Origin: Batillaria attramentaria | Taxonomy: Eukaryota > Mollusca > Gastropoda > Batillariidae | NCBI GenBank assembly: GCA_018292915.2 | Contig: JACVVK020000165.1 | Span: forward strand, 660,001-724,000 | Direction: 5' to 3' | DNA: 64,000 nucleotides | Shown here: piece by piece, positions 23,875-46,515 of the stretch | How the letters are laid out: every line of letters begins with the position of its first letter | Numbering within the stretch: the first letter of the stretch is position 1 | The notes under the pieces: generated by a model | Told to the model about the DNA's origin: nothing | What the model saw: the letters and a program-made list of their open reading frames with translations, nothing else | Databases searched by the model: none | Made by a program: the position numbers and the translations under genes

Positions 23875-25134
23875 ACACACGCTCACACACACGCACGCAT
23901 CCATACAGAGCGGGAGAGAGAAAGAGCTTAAAGAGAGAAGATTTTTACCTACTGATGACGACAAATACTGTGTTATGACGTCACACATGACCAAGGACAG
24001 AGCAAAGCCAAAATAACGTCATTAACAGCCACCTAAAACCGACAAGTATGACGTCACTGCCAACACCCTGACTGACTGTCTCCCTCTCCATTCTCTGTAA
24101 CAGCGACTTGGACAACACTAAGGGCAGGTTCTCCGAGTTCGTCACTCACCTGTCAAACCGTGTTCCCTCCCTACACCTGTGGGCAGCGGCAGTGGACCGT
24201 GTCCGGGTACCGCCGTGTGTTTCTGTGGAAACCCTCACCCGCCCACTGCGCTGTCCTCCCGCAGTTGTCCAAGAAATAGAGAAGTCACATCATATTGATG
24301 GTAAGAACGTCCTGGGGTACAGCAGCAGCGCCACCCCCGCCCCGACAGACGGCCCCGAGGTCAGGAGGTTACAGCACGAGACATGGACACTGGGGTCTGG
24401 TGTCAACACACCATTACCTGGTCACACAGGGGACCGGCCAGAGGACTGTGAAGGTTGTGCGGACAACATCGTCAACTTACTGGTGGAGCTGCGGGTGGGT
24501 CAGTCGGGTATGTGTCACGTGTACCACTCACTCACTCGTTCATTCACGCACTCACCCACTCACTCACCGAGTTTAGATCTGTCCTGCTCGCTCGTTCCCT
24601 TTCATTCGTTCATTCATTCACTCACTCACTCTATCGCTCTCTTGCTCGATTTTCTCTCGCTCACTCACTTTACACACAGATAACCGTTTGTTGTTTGCAT
24701 GACGTCATCGCTCACACACTCACTAGCGTTAGGTCGGTTGATACGACTACGACTACCACAACTACACCACCACTACCAGCAGACGATGTGTATAAGCCGT
24801 TGTTGTGGTTGTCGTGTCACCAGGTCATGACCTGCAGTACCGGGACACCGTCATCCTGTGTGGTGAACCACGTGACGACCTACCTGTGGTCAGGAGACTC
24901 CGTGCGCGCGGCCTGCCCGTACAGGTGGTGACGTCACGTGATGATGAAGCTGCTATCAGGGACCTGGCTGTCACCATGAAGGACACGATCATGGTGACAG
25001 ACAGGTGTGTTGTGACAGGGCTCGAGAGGCGAGTCGTTGTTGTCGTGGGGGAATGGAATGTTGGTGGTACAGACAGACTGAGACTCTTGTCCCGCTCTAC
25101 ATCACTCGTTGTATATGTTGGTTATCTTCCTTGA
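18686..25134 (+). CDS. Zinc-knuckle / NERD-type nuclease / SF1 helicase fusion (copy B, complete)
   Basis: Six exons join in one frame: 18686-19774, 20421-20572, 22272-22468, 23495-23795, 24104-24507 and 24824-25134, giving 817 residues. All introns are GT-AG and every phase matches. Residues 15-28 and 33-46 are CX2CX4HX4C zinc knuckles. Residues 50-230 are Pro/Gln/Ser-rich with a short coiled-coil-like helix. Residues 270-330 have the D277...E291-V-K293 pattern of a PD-(D/E)XK nuclease, NERD type. Walker A GPPGTGKT is 477-484, Walker B YIIADE is 570-575, an RCPP box follows in exon 5, GLER lies near 780-783 and LSRSTS near 803-808. No signal peptide or membrane segment is seen. The start is the first ATG after a possible 5' UTR acceptor at 18680; an upstream exon is not excluded. 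From family knowledge, it should bind nucleic acid, hydrolyse ATP and possibly cut DNA or RNA. Its biological role is not known to me. Confidence 0.85.
20421..20572 (+). CDS. Copy B exon 2: C-terminal part of the nuclease domain
   Basis: The acceptor directly follows a long GT microsatellite ending in TTCCAG. The exon encodes 50 residues plus two bases (phase 2), beginning DLCQCVGATD and ending YERLVA. The split Arg codon is completed by the first base of exon 3, giving LVAR-FCGP. The region is Cys-rich and probably closes the nuclease fold before the helicase starts. No recognisable catalytic motif of its own is seen. Confidence 0.75.
20690..21365 (+). mobile_element. 3' end of a non-LTR retrotransposon
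   Basis: The frame to 20987 encodes a reverse-transcriptase C-terminus (MHKIVHCKVPPYLTTFF, SLSFSGSLSWNQLP). A 3' UTR ends AATAAACGTTTCAGTCAGTC. It is 5'-truncated and lies in intron 2 of copy B. Confidence 0.75.
21600..21990 (+). mobile_element. Second LINE 3' fragment in copy B intron 2
   Basis: The frame up to 21936 gives MMHKVLKGKAPSYLSKLF and SLSYSGAFIWNSLPSEV, homologous to the preceding LINE tail. The end is internally duplicated (CTAATTAATAATTTCT twice). Confidence 0.7.
22545..23405. repeat. Expanded TAG/GTA repeat in copy B intron 3
   Basis: As in copy A but longer, with a higher-order unit of roughly 80-120 bp ending GGTGGTACACTGTAG. Its independent length change shows instability. 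Confidence 0.85.
24824..25134 (+). CDS. Copy B last exon: helicase motifs V and VI
   Basis: The acceptor is CACCAG and the exon reads open to TGA at 25132-25134. It encodes LQYRDTVILCGEP (a strand preceding motif V), VVTGLERRVVVVV (motif V-like) and RLRLLSRSTSLVVYV (motif VI-like, with the arginine-finger position). A GT inside ACAGGTGTGT (near 25000) looks like a donor, but reading through it preserves the helicase motifs and is supported by copy A. I therefore treat it as coding. Confidence 0.8.
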
Positions 25135-25685
25135 TCCCTCCAGCCCTGTCACTAGTCATGATGATGATGATGATGATGATGATGCACAACCCAAACACGC
25201 TTAATCCCTCCCTCCCTACCCTTTCCCGTTTCCCTCCCGATCGTTTTGACCGTTAAAGTTGTCGTTGTCGTAGTTCCTCACAACATTCCGTTTGTTTTCT
25301 GCTCTAGTCTGACCCCCCTCGTAACGCGCTATACATCCGCGCCGGTTTCGCCATTCTAACGGTCCTCGTTGTGACGTCATAGTGACGTTGAGAAAGGTAA
25401 ACATGATGTAGTTGACGCTCCGCTGATGGAGATCTGAGTGTCAAATAATATTTACACCAGGCCTGTGTTAACAACATGTGTTACTTTTTGTGACGTTATT
25501 CCCAAGCGACCGCCAATTTGTGACGTCACTCTAGAAAAACGTAATGAAATGACGTAATTCGTGCAGAGTGAAACAGCACAGACTGGTAACACAGATCGTA
25601 CTGACAGTATTACTTTCTATAACTTCAAAGGAGTTTGTACAGCCCGCTTTCTATTACGTCACCACTCTATCCGCTCTCTCTCTCT

Positions 25686-25733
<48 letters not shown>

Positions 25734-25964
25734 TTGACTTGTAACGAATCCTCCTTAGACACCGTGTACATACCAAGGGAGAAAATCTCCGGAGTTACGG
25801 CTTCCTACCGTCATTCCTGTACTTACAGTGCTGAATCAAATATTGACCCGTACAGTTAGTGAATAGAATGTCTTCGTTACGGCATCCATCATCCTCATCT
25901 TCATCATCGTCATCAACAGCAGCTTCATCGTCATCAGCAGCAACTGATGTCATACCCAGTGACA

Positions 25965-26051
25965 ATGCCACTGACTGTTAAAACATCAGATATCATGGAC
26001 ATGTTGAATAAAGTTGTGAAACAGCAGTATAACAATATTGAGAAACTATAA
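25965..26051 (+). CDS. Short conserved frame in the duplicon flank (copy B)
   Basis: Reads MPLTVKTSDIMDMLNKVV then KQQYNNIEKL. It lies 0.8 kb after the helicase stop. Confidence 0.25.
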   Translation: MPLTVKTSDIMDMLNKVVKQQYNNIEKL

Positions 26052-26504
26052 GCCTGTTAGAACCAAATACTGTAGACAATACTTCAGTAAAATTAAAGCT
26101 ACAGTATCTTACAGGGAGAGTTGAGTAGGAAATTGACACAGACGTCAATCACAGGGTAAAAACAAAAATGGCGAATAACGAATGATTGAAAGATGGTCCG
26201 TGGAAACAGACTAGGTTGATAGGAAGATGGTGCGTGGACAGAAACACGTGACCACAGCAGTACCGACTTTGTGATTTGCTGTCAAAGCAAAGTTTTTGAA
26301 AACAGCCGGCACTATGCTGGTGTTTTTATGAGATGGCCCAATCTGACTTGGTAATTAAAAATTTGAAGACAGTTGGTGGAAAGACAAAAATGGCGATAGA
26401 GACTGTTTGTGATCAGAGAAGAAATCTTCCACAGACAAACTAGCAACTGTCATCCCATACACTGTACTGTCGTTGCTTTATGGAGTGGAAATACTGTACT
26501 GTAC

Positions 26505-26655
26505 TGTACAAACATACTGCACAAACATTGTAAATACTGGACAAACATTGTAAATATTGTAGAAACATTGTAAATACTGTACAAACATTGTAAGTATATT
26601 GTACAAACATTGTAAATGCTGTTCAAACATTGTAAATACTGTACAAAACAATGTT
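26505..26655. repeat. 22-bp minisatellite, copy B flank
   Basis: The paralogous array of TGTACAAACATTGTAAATAC units. Confidence 0.8.
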
Positions 26656-26869
26656 AAAAAAACTGTAACTGTTTAACTGTTTTATGACTACCGTGGATAT
26701 TGTAAGCAATGAGAATGCTATATTGTCATTATTGTAAATGTCATAAGTATTGTAAATGCTGTGAACTTCAGAAAAAAGATCAAATAGTAGGAAATGTAGT
26801 ATTTTAAATTTCAAGTTTGTCGCAGTGTGCGTTTTGGTTGATTTGTTCAATGTTCGACTTTAGCTGTTT

Positions 26870-27306
26870 TGATAGATTATGTTGATAGACTGTGTTGACA
26901 GGTTATGTTGATAGATGATGTTGATAGATGATGTTGATAGGTCATGTTGATAGATTTTTGTTGATAGACTATGTTGATACATGATGTTGATAGATATTGT
27001 TGAAAGATATTGTTCTTAAATGGTGTTGATAGATCATGTTGATAGATTATGTTTATAAATCATGCCGATAGATAATGTTGATAGATTATTCTGATAATTT
27101 ATGTTGATGGACTATTTTGATAAATAATGTTGATAGATTATGTTGGTGATAATGTTGATAGATTATGTTGATAGATCATGTTGATACAATATGTTGATAA
27201 GTTATGTTGATATACTATTTTGATAGATTATGTTGATAGGTAATGTTGATAAATTATGTTGATGGATTATGTTGATGGATTATGTTGATAGATTATGTTG
27301 ATAGAT
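26870..27306. repeat. 15-16-bp minisatellite, copy B flank
   Basis: Units of GATTATGTTGATA, slightly fewer than in copy A. Confidence 0.85.
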
Positions 27307-28030
27307 TCTCAGCAATGTTTATCGTTTTGATGATCAGCTAGGGCCCTTGTGTTCGTGGCATTTCAGCATATTATGAATGGTGGTGGGTAGGTGAATGGGG
27401 GGGGGGGGGAGTGGGGGGGGGGGAGAGGGAGGGTCATTTTTCTTACCCCATAACAAATCAAACGGTTTGTTTTTATTTTCAGTTTCTCGTTGTTACATGG
27501 TATACAGATACTTTTGAACATCTATTTTCAATAACACTTTGGAAACTTAACCAAATCCTGACTTGAGTGTTTGTTGTGGAAAAGATTTCTTGTATGATTC
27601 TGTCTTGTCACTGGTTTCATGTCTGTCCGTTGTCGTGACGAAATCTACACATTGCTGTGTGTCTGTGTTTCCACATCATAACGTTTGTTACACAGCATTC
27701 ATTCCCACTCACACTGTGACACCACACGTACTGCAGTTCACGTCGTTGTTGTTGTTTTTGTTCAACCCAACAGAACATCAAAACAGAACACGAGACGATG
27801 GAAATTCATTTGACCGCAACTGAGGAGTTCAATCATATAGAACATCAAAGCTTGTAACGCTGGACAAGGGAAAATCATATGTCCGCAACTATAGATGCTT
27901 CAACCCAATAGAACATAAACGCTTAGAACATTCAACATACACATTCAGTAGTAGTAGCTTTGTGGTAGTTTCGACAGGTTTGTTTCCTCCACAATCGCAG
28001 CGATGTCACTCCCTCTGACAGACACACGGA

Positions 28031-28087
<57 letters not shown>

Positions 28088-28095
28088 ACACACAC

Positions 28096-28185
28096 GGCCT
28101 GTGCCCTGTGAGCCTAATTTACATGTAAATATGTTACGCTGCTCACCAAGGTCCTCCTTACGAAGTCCTATGAAACATGCCTAAT
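28096..28185. mobile_element. MITE family with TTACATGTAAAT core, half copy
   Basis: Only the right arm, from GCCTGTGCCCTGTGAGCC to GAAACATGCCTAAT, is present. It abuts a CA microsatellite. Its flank matches copy A at 14973 onward, so this is the paralogous element with its left half lost. Confidence 0.65.
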
Positions 28186-28189
28186 GGAA

Positions 28190-28876
28190 TGCTGCTGGGT
28201 GACCCAGGACACTGGCTGATATATGGAAGTATATCTTCATTCACTTGAAGTCTCTTTTGTGTTCTATCACAGAGAAACACTAGAAAGAACAGTGATTTTT
28301 GTCGAAGGAACATTTATAGAAAAACATATATTCTTATCTATACCGCTAGCTGTTTCTATTCTTTAATTTGTGACTGAGATATTAATTGCTTGTCGACTGT
28401 ATGTATGACATGCAAGAATAAGTTCTGCTAAACTTTGACATTTTGAATTTATTTTTTAAAAGATGGAAAATGTATCTCCACTCATTTTCTTTGCTGAGCA
28501 TATCCGAAATTTTCTTTTTCCGAGAGGTGCTCTCACAAAGTTTTTGCGGAATTCTACATTTCATATTTATAAATATTCCATATTATACAGCGATTATTGG
28601 GACTGCATGGTGTACCCCCTTTTTTTCCTTCTACTGTTTATTTTTTCTTGCAAATTATACACAAAGAAAGTTTCAATTGTTGAATGGATTCAAACCAATC
28701 ACCCATATTTGTGTCTATGCCTCTATGTTTTTTTTAGGCAGTAAGCACTTTCATTTACTGATTTATCATCTTTCCTTCTTATTTGAAATAAATCCTGCCG
28801 AACTCAGCAGAAGAAATATGTAGTGAAATTTTTAAACGCAATTTTTTGAATGACGAATGTTGCCTGTGGTTTTCTG

Positions 28877-28964
<88 letters not shown>

Positions 28965-29025
28965 CGGCATGAATCAACTCGTATACATAAACATGTGGTT
29001 GCCGCAGTTTAGCTTTATTTGTGAC

Positions 29026-29064
<39 letters not shown>

Positions 29065-29084
29065 TGTGTGTGTGTGTGTGTGTG

Positions 29085-29161
<77 letters not shown>

Positions 29162-29757
29162 TGCGTGTGTTGGCACGCCACAACAAATGAAAAACAAACA
29201 ACCAAACCAAAAATGTTCCAAGTGCTGTGAAACTCGGTTCTTTTATTATTTCAAGGAAAAAAGAAAGCACCTTACCCAAATGTATAATGCATGGTGTGGA
29301 TGTAATAGATATATTTTTTTCTGAGCTGCAACAGGAACAATTACATATATGAAATAATAATAATAATAATCACACAACCTTGAAAGAAAGGAGATCTGAG
29401 CTTAGCGATGAATTCCATTCGTCCGGGCAGATAAGAATATCAGCTTCTAGCGGATTACCCGGCCAACCCTGAAGTCCGTCCCTGCATATGGGAGGTAATC
29501 TACAAATCTAAACGAACAGTACAGAATGGAGTTACCTCCCGTCGACCATAGCCCTTCACAAAGAGGTGTCGGAGAGTGCTTCTAAAATGATGGGAACGAT
29601 AATTTTGACGATTTTCCGAGATCCCCCCCCCCCCCTCCTCCGTCAGATTGTTCTCCCCCCCCCCAACCCCCCCCCCCCCCCACACACACTTTGTACAACC
29701 ATCGATCGCGATCTGAGAACTCTAAATCAGGTGTCATGGCGGATACAAGGACGGACG

Positions 29758-29793
<36 letters not shown>

Positions 29794-31100
29794 CACTGAC
29801 TGACAGACAGACAGTGGTCGTTTACATACAGAAAGCATTATAATATGTAGATGAATCAGGGGTAGACAAATCATGAAACCCACAACCAACAACATAACTG
29901 ACAAAAAAAACCAACAACAAAACAACAAACAAACAAACATTGTACTCATAACTTATTACTGCCTTCTTGCAACACAATCTACCGTTGGAATTTATTGGAA
30001 TGACTGTTAGAAATACGTGAAGTGTGAACAATTTCTTGAACGTTTAATTTAGAATTCCCCTGACAACAACCGCTTGCTTATTGAATATATAGAAAAGAGT
30101 GGCCCCCGTAGTGTAGTGGTTAGCACTTCGGACCATGAACCGGGAGACCCGGGTTCGAGTCCCAGCCGAGGCAAGCGGGATTTTTCCTACCTAGGTCGGC
30201 TTCTACCCAGAGCGGGTGTGCTATGCACGCAACGGGGAGGCTGTTGCCACACAGCCGAGTTTCACCCACTTCACGGGTGCGACTTTGGGGGTGCTTCCCT
30301 TGGTATGACGCGTCTTATGATGTGGATGCTTTCACGGCCGGCACCGCAGGTGCCGTAGTTCCCGGGCCTGGTTAATGCCGGGACACTTATGACAGGAAGC
30401 GAGGAGTGCGGCCCTGTCCCGCAGTCCCAAACCACACTGACCTCCATAGCATCATCTTACCATCATCCTCATCTCCATCATCATGCATAATATTAAAAAA
30501 AAAAATTGTCCCAGCTTCCGAGCCCTCCGTGGATTCTACCCATTACCTGGGAGGAACACCACTGGAGCTGGCAAAGAGTTGGGGCAGCCAAAAAAAAAAA
30601 AAAAAAAAAAAAGTGGCGTAACTATGATGACGCAAATTGACCATGAGGATAAGTGCAGTGCTTCTTTTGCGAGTGTGCTAATTTGCAGTGATTTTTGTTG
30701 TCACGAAAGCGTGATTTTCGTGATTTTTGTATTTGTTACGGGACAAACTGCCAGTGAAGCTTCATAGGCACGAGAGAGGCAAAGGCGACGCGAGTGGTTT
30801 TGGGTGGAGTGGCTTTCTGGCCTAAACAGAAAGTAGACTATTCTTTGACCAGTCCTACTTTCAAAGCTTGATGGCGAAAGAGTTGTTGGTCCACTTGAGT
30901 ATGGAAACCATTTTCTTAACTTTGCAGCATCTAGTGTTCGGGAAATACTGCTGTTTTTAACGTGCTATGCTTTCCTTCTCCGATCACTATGTTGTGAATG
31001 TCTATAAATAGACCAGGCAAGTCAGTCGTTTCGCTTTAAACTAGCGTTGGGACGACACAAGGCTTCACGCGGGTTTGTCGTGGTATATTTGGATGGTATA
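28190..31100. other. Intergenic interval between copy B flank and FPGS
   Basis: The copy B duplicon match to 14975-15660 ends in the CA tract at 28881-28962. GA and GT tracts, C runs near 29630-29680, a GACA repeat (29750-29815) and SINE family 1 follow. No gene is supported. Confidence 0.6.
30096..30612 (+). repeat. tRNA-derived SINE, family 1 (full length)
   Basis: The head has a box A-like TAGTGTAGTGGTTAGCAC and a box B-like GGGTTCGAGTCCC. A long body and a terminal A run follow. Related pieces are at 32812-32995 (head) and 41400-41790 (body and tail). Confidence 0.75.
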
Positions 31101-31417
31101 GTCCCAGTTATCTCCCTTTATTCTACATAAATTCAACGTTTTAACATTCAATTCAGCTAGTACGACCTTGAAGGTCAAGGTCATTCAAAAGAGTTTGTTT
31201 GGGAAGGTTTTAGTCCGGTCTATCACCATCAAGGTAAATTTGGTGCGTCTAGTGATTGTGGTGATTGAGAAAATGCCAACGTTAATGTTTTGAGACTGAC
31301 AGAAGACAGACAGATACGCAGACGATTAAGGACTGTTAAGGACTGTTACGTGGGATAACTTTGTTACACGCGTGGTTTGAAGAAGAAAAGAAAAAAAAAA
31401 GAGCTGCTTTTCAAGAG

Positions 31418-42164
<10,747 letters not shown>

Positions 42165-42404
42165 CTGGAGGACAAACAGAGCGACCAGTGACAGCGAGAA
42201 TGGGTTGAGTTACTCGAGACAATGCGAGAAGAGGCGAACCTTCCTCAGTCCCTTGAACAGGAGTCCAAGGACGAGTAACTCAGTCTAAATTTCAGCCAGA
42301 ACGAATCACCAGAACTGTTTTACCAAGCGACTAAGCACCTCTTTTAGAGACTTGAAGAGGAGAGAAGCTGCTGCCATGAGCCCTTCTCACTCAACACCCT
42401 CATA

Positions 42405-42827
42405 CAGTCTTCACAAAAAAGTTAAGGACCAGTCAACATAATGGGTGACAGTTTCAATAAATCAGAAAAAATAAACGAATAAGATTTTTCCAGTAAAATT
42501 CGGTAGCAAGGTTAAGGGGTAATTAGGGAACATGGCGACCACTGTGTGGATGGCACGTGCGCGTCACACAGCATGCTTGGCGCGTTTGAAAATCTGCAAT
42601 TTCGGCAAAACTAGACCGAGTTTCAGTGTTCAGTTAGCGATACCTGGGGCTTTGTGCACGGCAAAAATGAGATGCAGGCCAAAGAATGCATCCCTGGTTA
42701 TGAACTGTGCTCATTTGTTTGCCTACATAAGCCGCCGTTTCAGCGATGTTCAGCACTACACCAGCATGCCACCACGACAAAAGTTGAATGATATTTGCAA
42801 GTGGTCCTTAACTTTTTGTGAAGGCTG
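42405..42827. mobile_element. Mariner-like MITE
   Basis: Ends CAGTCTTCACAAAAAAG and the complement of CAGCCTTCACAAAAAG extend inward through GTTAAGGACCA. TA dinucleotides flank both sides (42403-42404, 42828-42829). The 423-bp length and lack of coding make it a non-autonomous Tc1/mariner element. Confidence 0.75.
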
Positions 42828-43225
42828 TATGTGTGACAACAACAGAAGCAAGTTCGACAAATTCCAAATTCAGACGTCGAATTGCGTGGAGGAAAAAATT
42901 TTATGGTAAATATAAGGATAGAACATCTCAACTTACCTCATATTCCGTCCTAGGTCTCATGGTTTTGTCCATTGTCGAAATTTTGGAAACAGGAATCATG
43001 ACTTGATTGTTCCACACTAAGAAATTCAAACATTTTCGGGGAATTTAGAAAATAAAGCTCCAACATACGTATTTTTCTAATTTTGAATATGCTGTTCGAA
43101 ACCAAACAAAAAATTTTAGTTTGGAAATCTTCGCGCGCGCGCGCGCGCGCACACACACACACACACACTGAGAGAGATAGAGAGAGAGAGAGAGAGAGAT
43201 TATTGCTGGGATGTTTGCAGCACCA

Positions 43226-43266
<41 letters not shown>

Positions 43267-44109
43267 TCATGAGAGAGATAGCTAAACACAGACAGACAGA
43301 CAGACAGACAGACACACAGACACAGACACAGACACACAGAGTTTTATCTCACCTTCAGTACTGCAGCCAGCAAAGTGTTTCACTGCCCTATCAGCCCGAC
43401 AGTGGGTTTTTATAGGCGTTACGGCGAGACTACAGACTGTAGAGAGCATAAAGGGGGGTGTGTGTGAGGGGGGGGGGGGGGGCGGGGGATTGAGGGGCGG
43501 GGAGGATGGGAAGAGGCGTGATTATAGCCTGCCAGTCAGAAATGGAAGCTTCTGGTTTAGTTACGTCGTGCCAAACGGTGTGTACCACAGCTCATAACCC
43601 AGAATCAATACAATATTCAACAGTTTTATTTCGTTGCGCCCCTGCACTCAACGCGACTGCCCCGATGGCTCAGTGGGATTTTCACCCTGGACCCTCATCC
43701 CTAACCTGTGTGGTTACGCTGCGCTCGTGGCGACACGTCTGTCTTGGGTGGGGTGATCGGGAGGACACAGGACACACTTGACACACTGTAGGTCTGTAGG
43801 ACTGACGAACGAAGTACAAACTAACTGACATCCTCAATGACGAAACACGTCCCCTCGGTTTAGAGTACCAAGAGCAAGGACTACCAGATATGATATGGTA
43901 TGGTATGGTAGACTTCTCCTCGGCGCACGTATCCATCTCTACCGAGATGCTCATGGCGCCGCAGGGCTGGAGTACGAAGCAGGGAAAGCCCGCTGCTGCC
44001 AAGCGCTACTTTATGTACAAACCTCCACCCTGCTCTTCACTCTGGAGCGTGCGACAGTATTTCTGTTTTACCACGCCACTGGCCACAGCCTACTCTTCTT
44101 CAAAAGATG

Positions 44110-44315
44110 AACGTGGGATTTTTAGCGTGCACACTTGATAATTGTGCGTGTGTGTGTACAAGAAGGCGAGACAGGCACCATAAACGAGTCTGCACTTAGA
44201 TTTGACTCGATATGGTATGGAAAAATCCAACCATATTCCTGCCCACTGGGGACTCGAACCAGGCAGCTCAGGATCCGAAGTCGGATGCCTTAACCACTAG
44301 ACCAAATTCCGTGCA
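44110..44315 (-). repeat. SINE family 3
   Basis: A reverse copy; the head in complement reads GGTCTAGTGGTTAAGGCATC with box B GGTTCGAGTCCCC. A related tail-only piece lies at about 52845-52965. Confidence 0.7.
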
Positions 44316-44629
44316 AGATCCTTTTTTTGCCCATGGCTATTAGAGCTGCCAACTCAAGCAGAACGCGCACGAGAGAGATGTGTGTGTGTGTGGGGGGGGG
44401 GGGGGCGATTGAGGAGAGAAAGACCGAACAGAGCGAGTGAGTGTGCAGCGTGCATTTCAGAGTGAATGCCGGCAGAGTGAATGTTTGTTTAATTTTTCTT
44501 ATGCGTATATTTGTAGTCTCATTTATTAAAATGTGTATTGTGTGTTACTAGTATGCGGGCCAGAACTGCAATTTCCCTTTTCGGGACCAATAAAGTATTG
44601 TGTATTGTGTAATTAAACGTATGACAAAG

Positions 44630-45175
44630 AGATGCTATCTCTTTAAGAGACATTCATCTGAAGACCGCTCATGTGCATGCGGCCACGTTGCTGAAGACCC
44701 AGCCCACTTTCTTATGAACTGTCCTCTCTTTCATAATACACGTACACAAACAGTATCAGCTCTGCCATATAACTGCAACGTCGACACCCTTTTGAGAGGG
44801 AATCTCAGTCTTTCTTTGAATGATCATATAAATCTTTTTGAAACTGTAGAGCACTTTATAGAAATATCAGGTCGCTTTGACACCTAAGTTCCGATTACGA
44901 TTAACAGTCGCCAACCCGCTGCCACCGTTGAAACCGCAGTCCCACTACATTTTTCTTTGTACAGTACTTATTGGCCATTCTCTCTATCCCCTTTCTGCCT
45001 ATCTCTTTCTTTACAGATCTGTCCTATCATAAAACTGTATTTGACGTCTCCGCCGCACATGTTTTCTGTACTTATGAGCACACTTGTAAGTTTTTGACTT
45101 GTTGTGCTCGGCCTCGTGAAATTTGTGTGAAAGTGCATATTTATATTTGTTCAAAACGAATAAAACTGTTTAAAC
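44630..45175 (+). mobile_element. LINE 3' end
   Basis: The frame ending at 44887 has CACGHVAEDPAHFLMNCPLF, the cysteine-histidine motif after LINE reverse transcriptase. A 3' UTR ending near AATAAAACTG follows. Confidence 0.7.
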
Positions 45176-45829
45176 CAAAGAGATGCTATAAGCATGGCGA
45201 GAGACCAAGACCAGCTTCAGATCTGAATTCAGCCCGAAAAATAAAGCTCAAACCTGAGTTGGGCTGCTTCCTGCGCACTTAGTCAAAGACAGATCAGCAT
45301 CTCAGCCCCCGAGGCTGTTCACGCTCCAACACATTCGCAATATCCCCTCAGGCGTCTAGTATTAGAGAAATACGGCTTCTTCTATGGCACTTTTTTAAAA
45401 ATATAAATAATATTTCAAGTATGGCGCTTTTTTTTAAATATGTTTTTGTTGAAAGGGGAGGATAGATCCCCCTTGGTGAGAAACCACTCGCTGTGCGAAC
45501 TCTTTTATACCCTCGGCCGTTTGCTCGGTCAACAGCAAGAGTCGGACAGCTTGCAGATAGTCTGGGACTCTCTCTCTCTCTCTCTGTGCTTGCGTGTGTG
45601 TGGGGTGTGCGAGCGTACGTGTACGTGTACGGCGGGGGAGGGGGGGGGGGGAGTGGTGGTCTTGCGTGCGTGTGCGATAGAGGTAATATAATGTGACTTT
45701 TATTTTACCTATAATAATATGCATGCCTATAATTATGTATAGCCTGTGATATATAATAATAATATGATATATGATAATAATGATGATATGATATATAGTA
45801 ATAATTTATGTGATATGTGATGGTGATAA

Positions 45830-45950
45830 ATTGTTTTATATGTCTCTTTTAAGAACTCTTTTTTTGTCTTGTTTGTATGTTCATGGCAGACATGTAATTT
45901 CCCGGAAGCGATTAATAAAGTATTGATTGATTGATGGATTGATGGGTGTG
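45830..45950 (+). repeat. LINE-type 3' tail
   Basis: AATTTCCCGGAAGCGATTAA then TAAAGTATTGATTGATTG has the tail structure seen also at 44570-44610 (TAAAGTATTGTGTATTGTG). No coding is attached. Confidence 0.5.
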
Positions 45951-46146
45951 TCCCGTGCCATGTGCCACTTACAATCGACCATTTTTTAATCTCGTGCGTG
46001 ATTCTCGCCGAGATTCGTGACAAAATCGACATTTTCATTGCTTTTTTTTTGGGGGGGGGGGGGGAACCTTGCAAGTCCTTTATTGATTCCAAAATAATAC
46101 TTTGACGTCACTGTTTTTTGCTTTCTCTTGAAGGTTCTAAGAGTAC

Positions 46147-46262
46147 ACTCTAACTACTGAGCGCGATTACCTTTTACGTCATTATCACTTGAGGCCACAG
46201 ACGTATACGTCTGTGCTCTAACTACTGAGCGCGATTACCTTTTACGTCATTATCACTTGGGG
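46147..46262. repeat. Tandem duplication of about 60 bp
   Basis: CTCTAACTACTGAGCGCGAT and TACCTTTTACGTCATTATCA occur twice with an ACGTATACGT palindrome between. Confidence 0.75.
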
Positions 46263-46346
46263 CTCTCCAGAGGTATATTTCAAGCTAATTTTGATACATT
46301 TTTTTCCAACTCGCTATTTTACTGAAAATTTCTCTTACGCAGAGAG

Positions 46347-46515
46347 GGGAGCCGGGGTGGCTGAATGGTAGAGCGTTGGACTTCTAATGCTCGGGTCGTG
46401 AGTTCGTATCCCGGCTAGGGCCAAAAATTTGTGCTGGCTTTTTCATCGTTGCCCCGTCTTTGATATCACCTGTATGTATATGAAAAGGACGTTAAACTCC
46501 CAAACACCCACCCCA
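46347..46515 (+). repeat. SINE family 2
   Basis: Flanked by the short direct repeat TTACGCAGAGA (near 46334 and 46521), which marks a target duplication. Head and tail are as in the other copies. Confidence 0.8.

Noticed and set aside
30100..30172. Genuine tRNA genes at tRNA-like heads (also 31960, 37114, 46347, 61133, 62085)
   Set aside because: Boxes A and B are present, but each is followed by the same SINE body and often flanked by target duplications, so they are retroposon heads.
43895..44110. Frame starting MVWYGRLLLGARIHLYRD
   Set aside because: It runs into the SINE family 3 tail and resembles no family I know; treated as repeat sequence.
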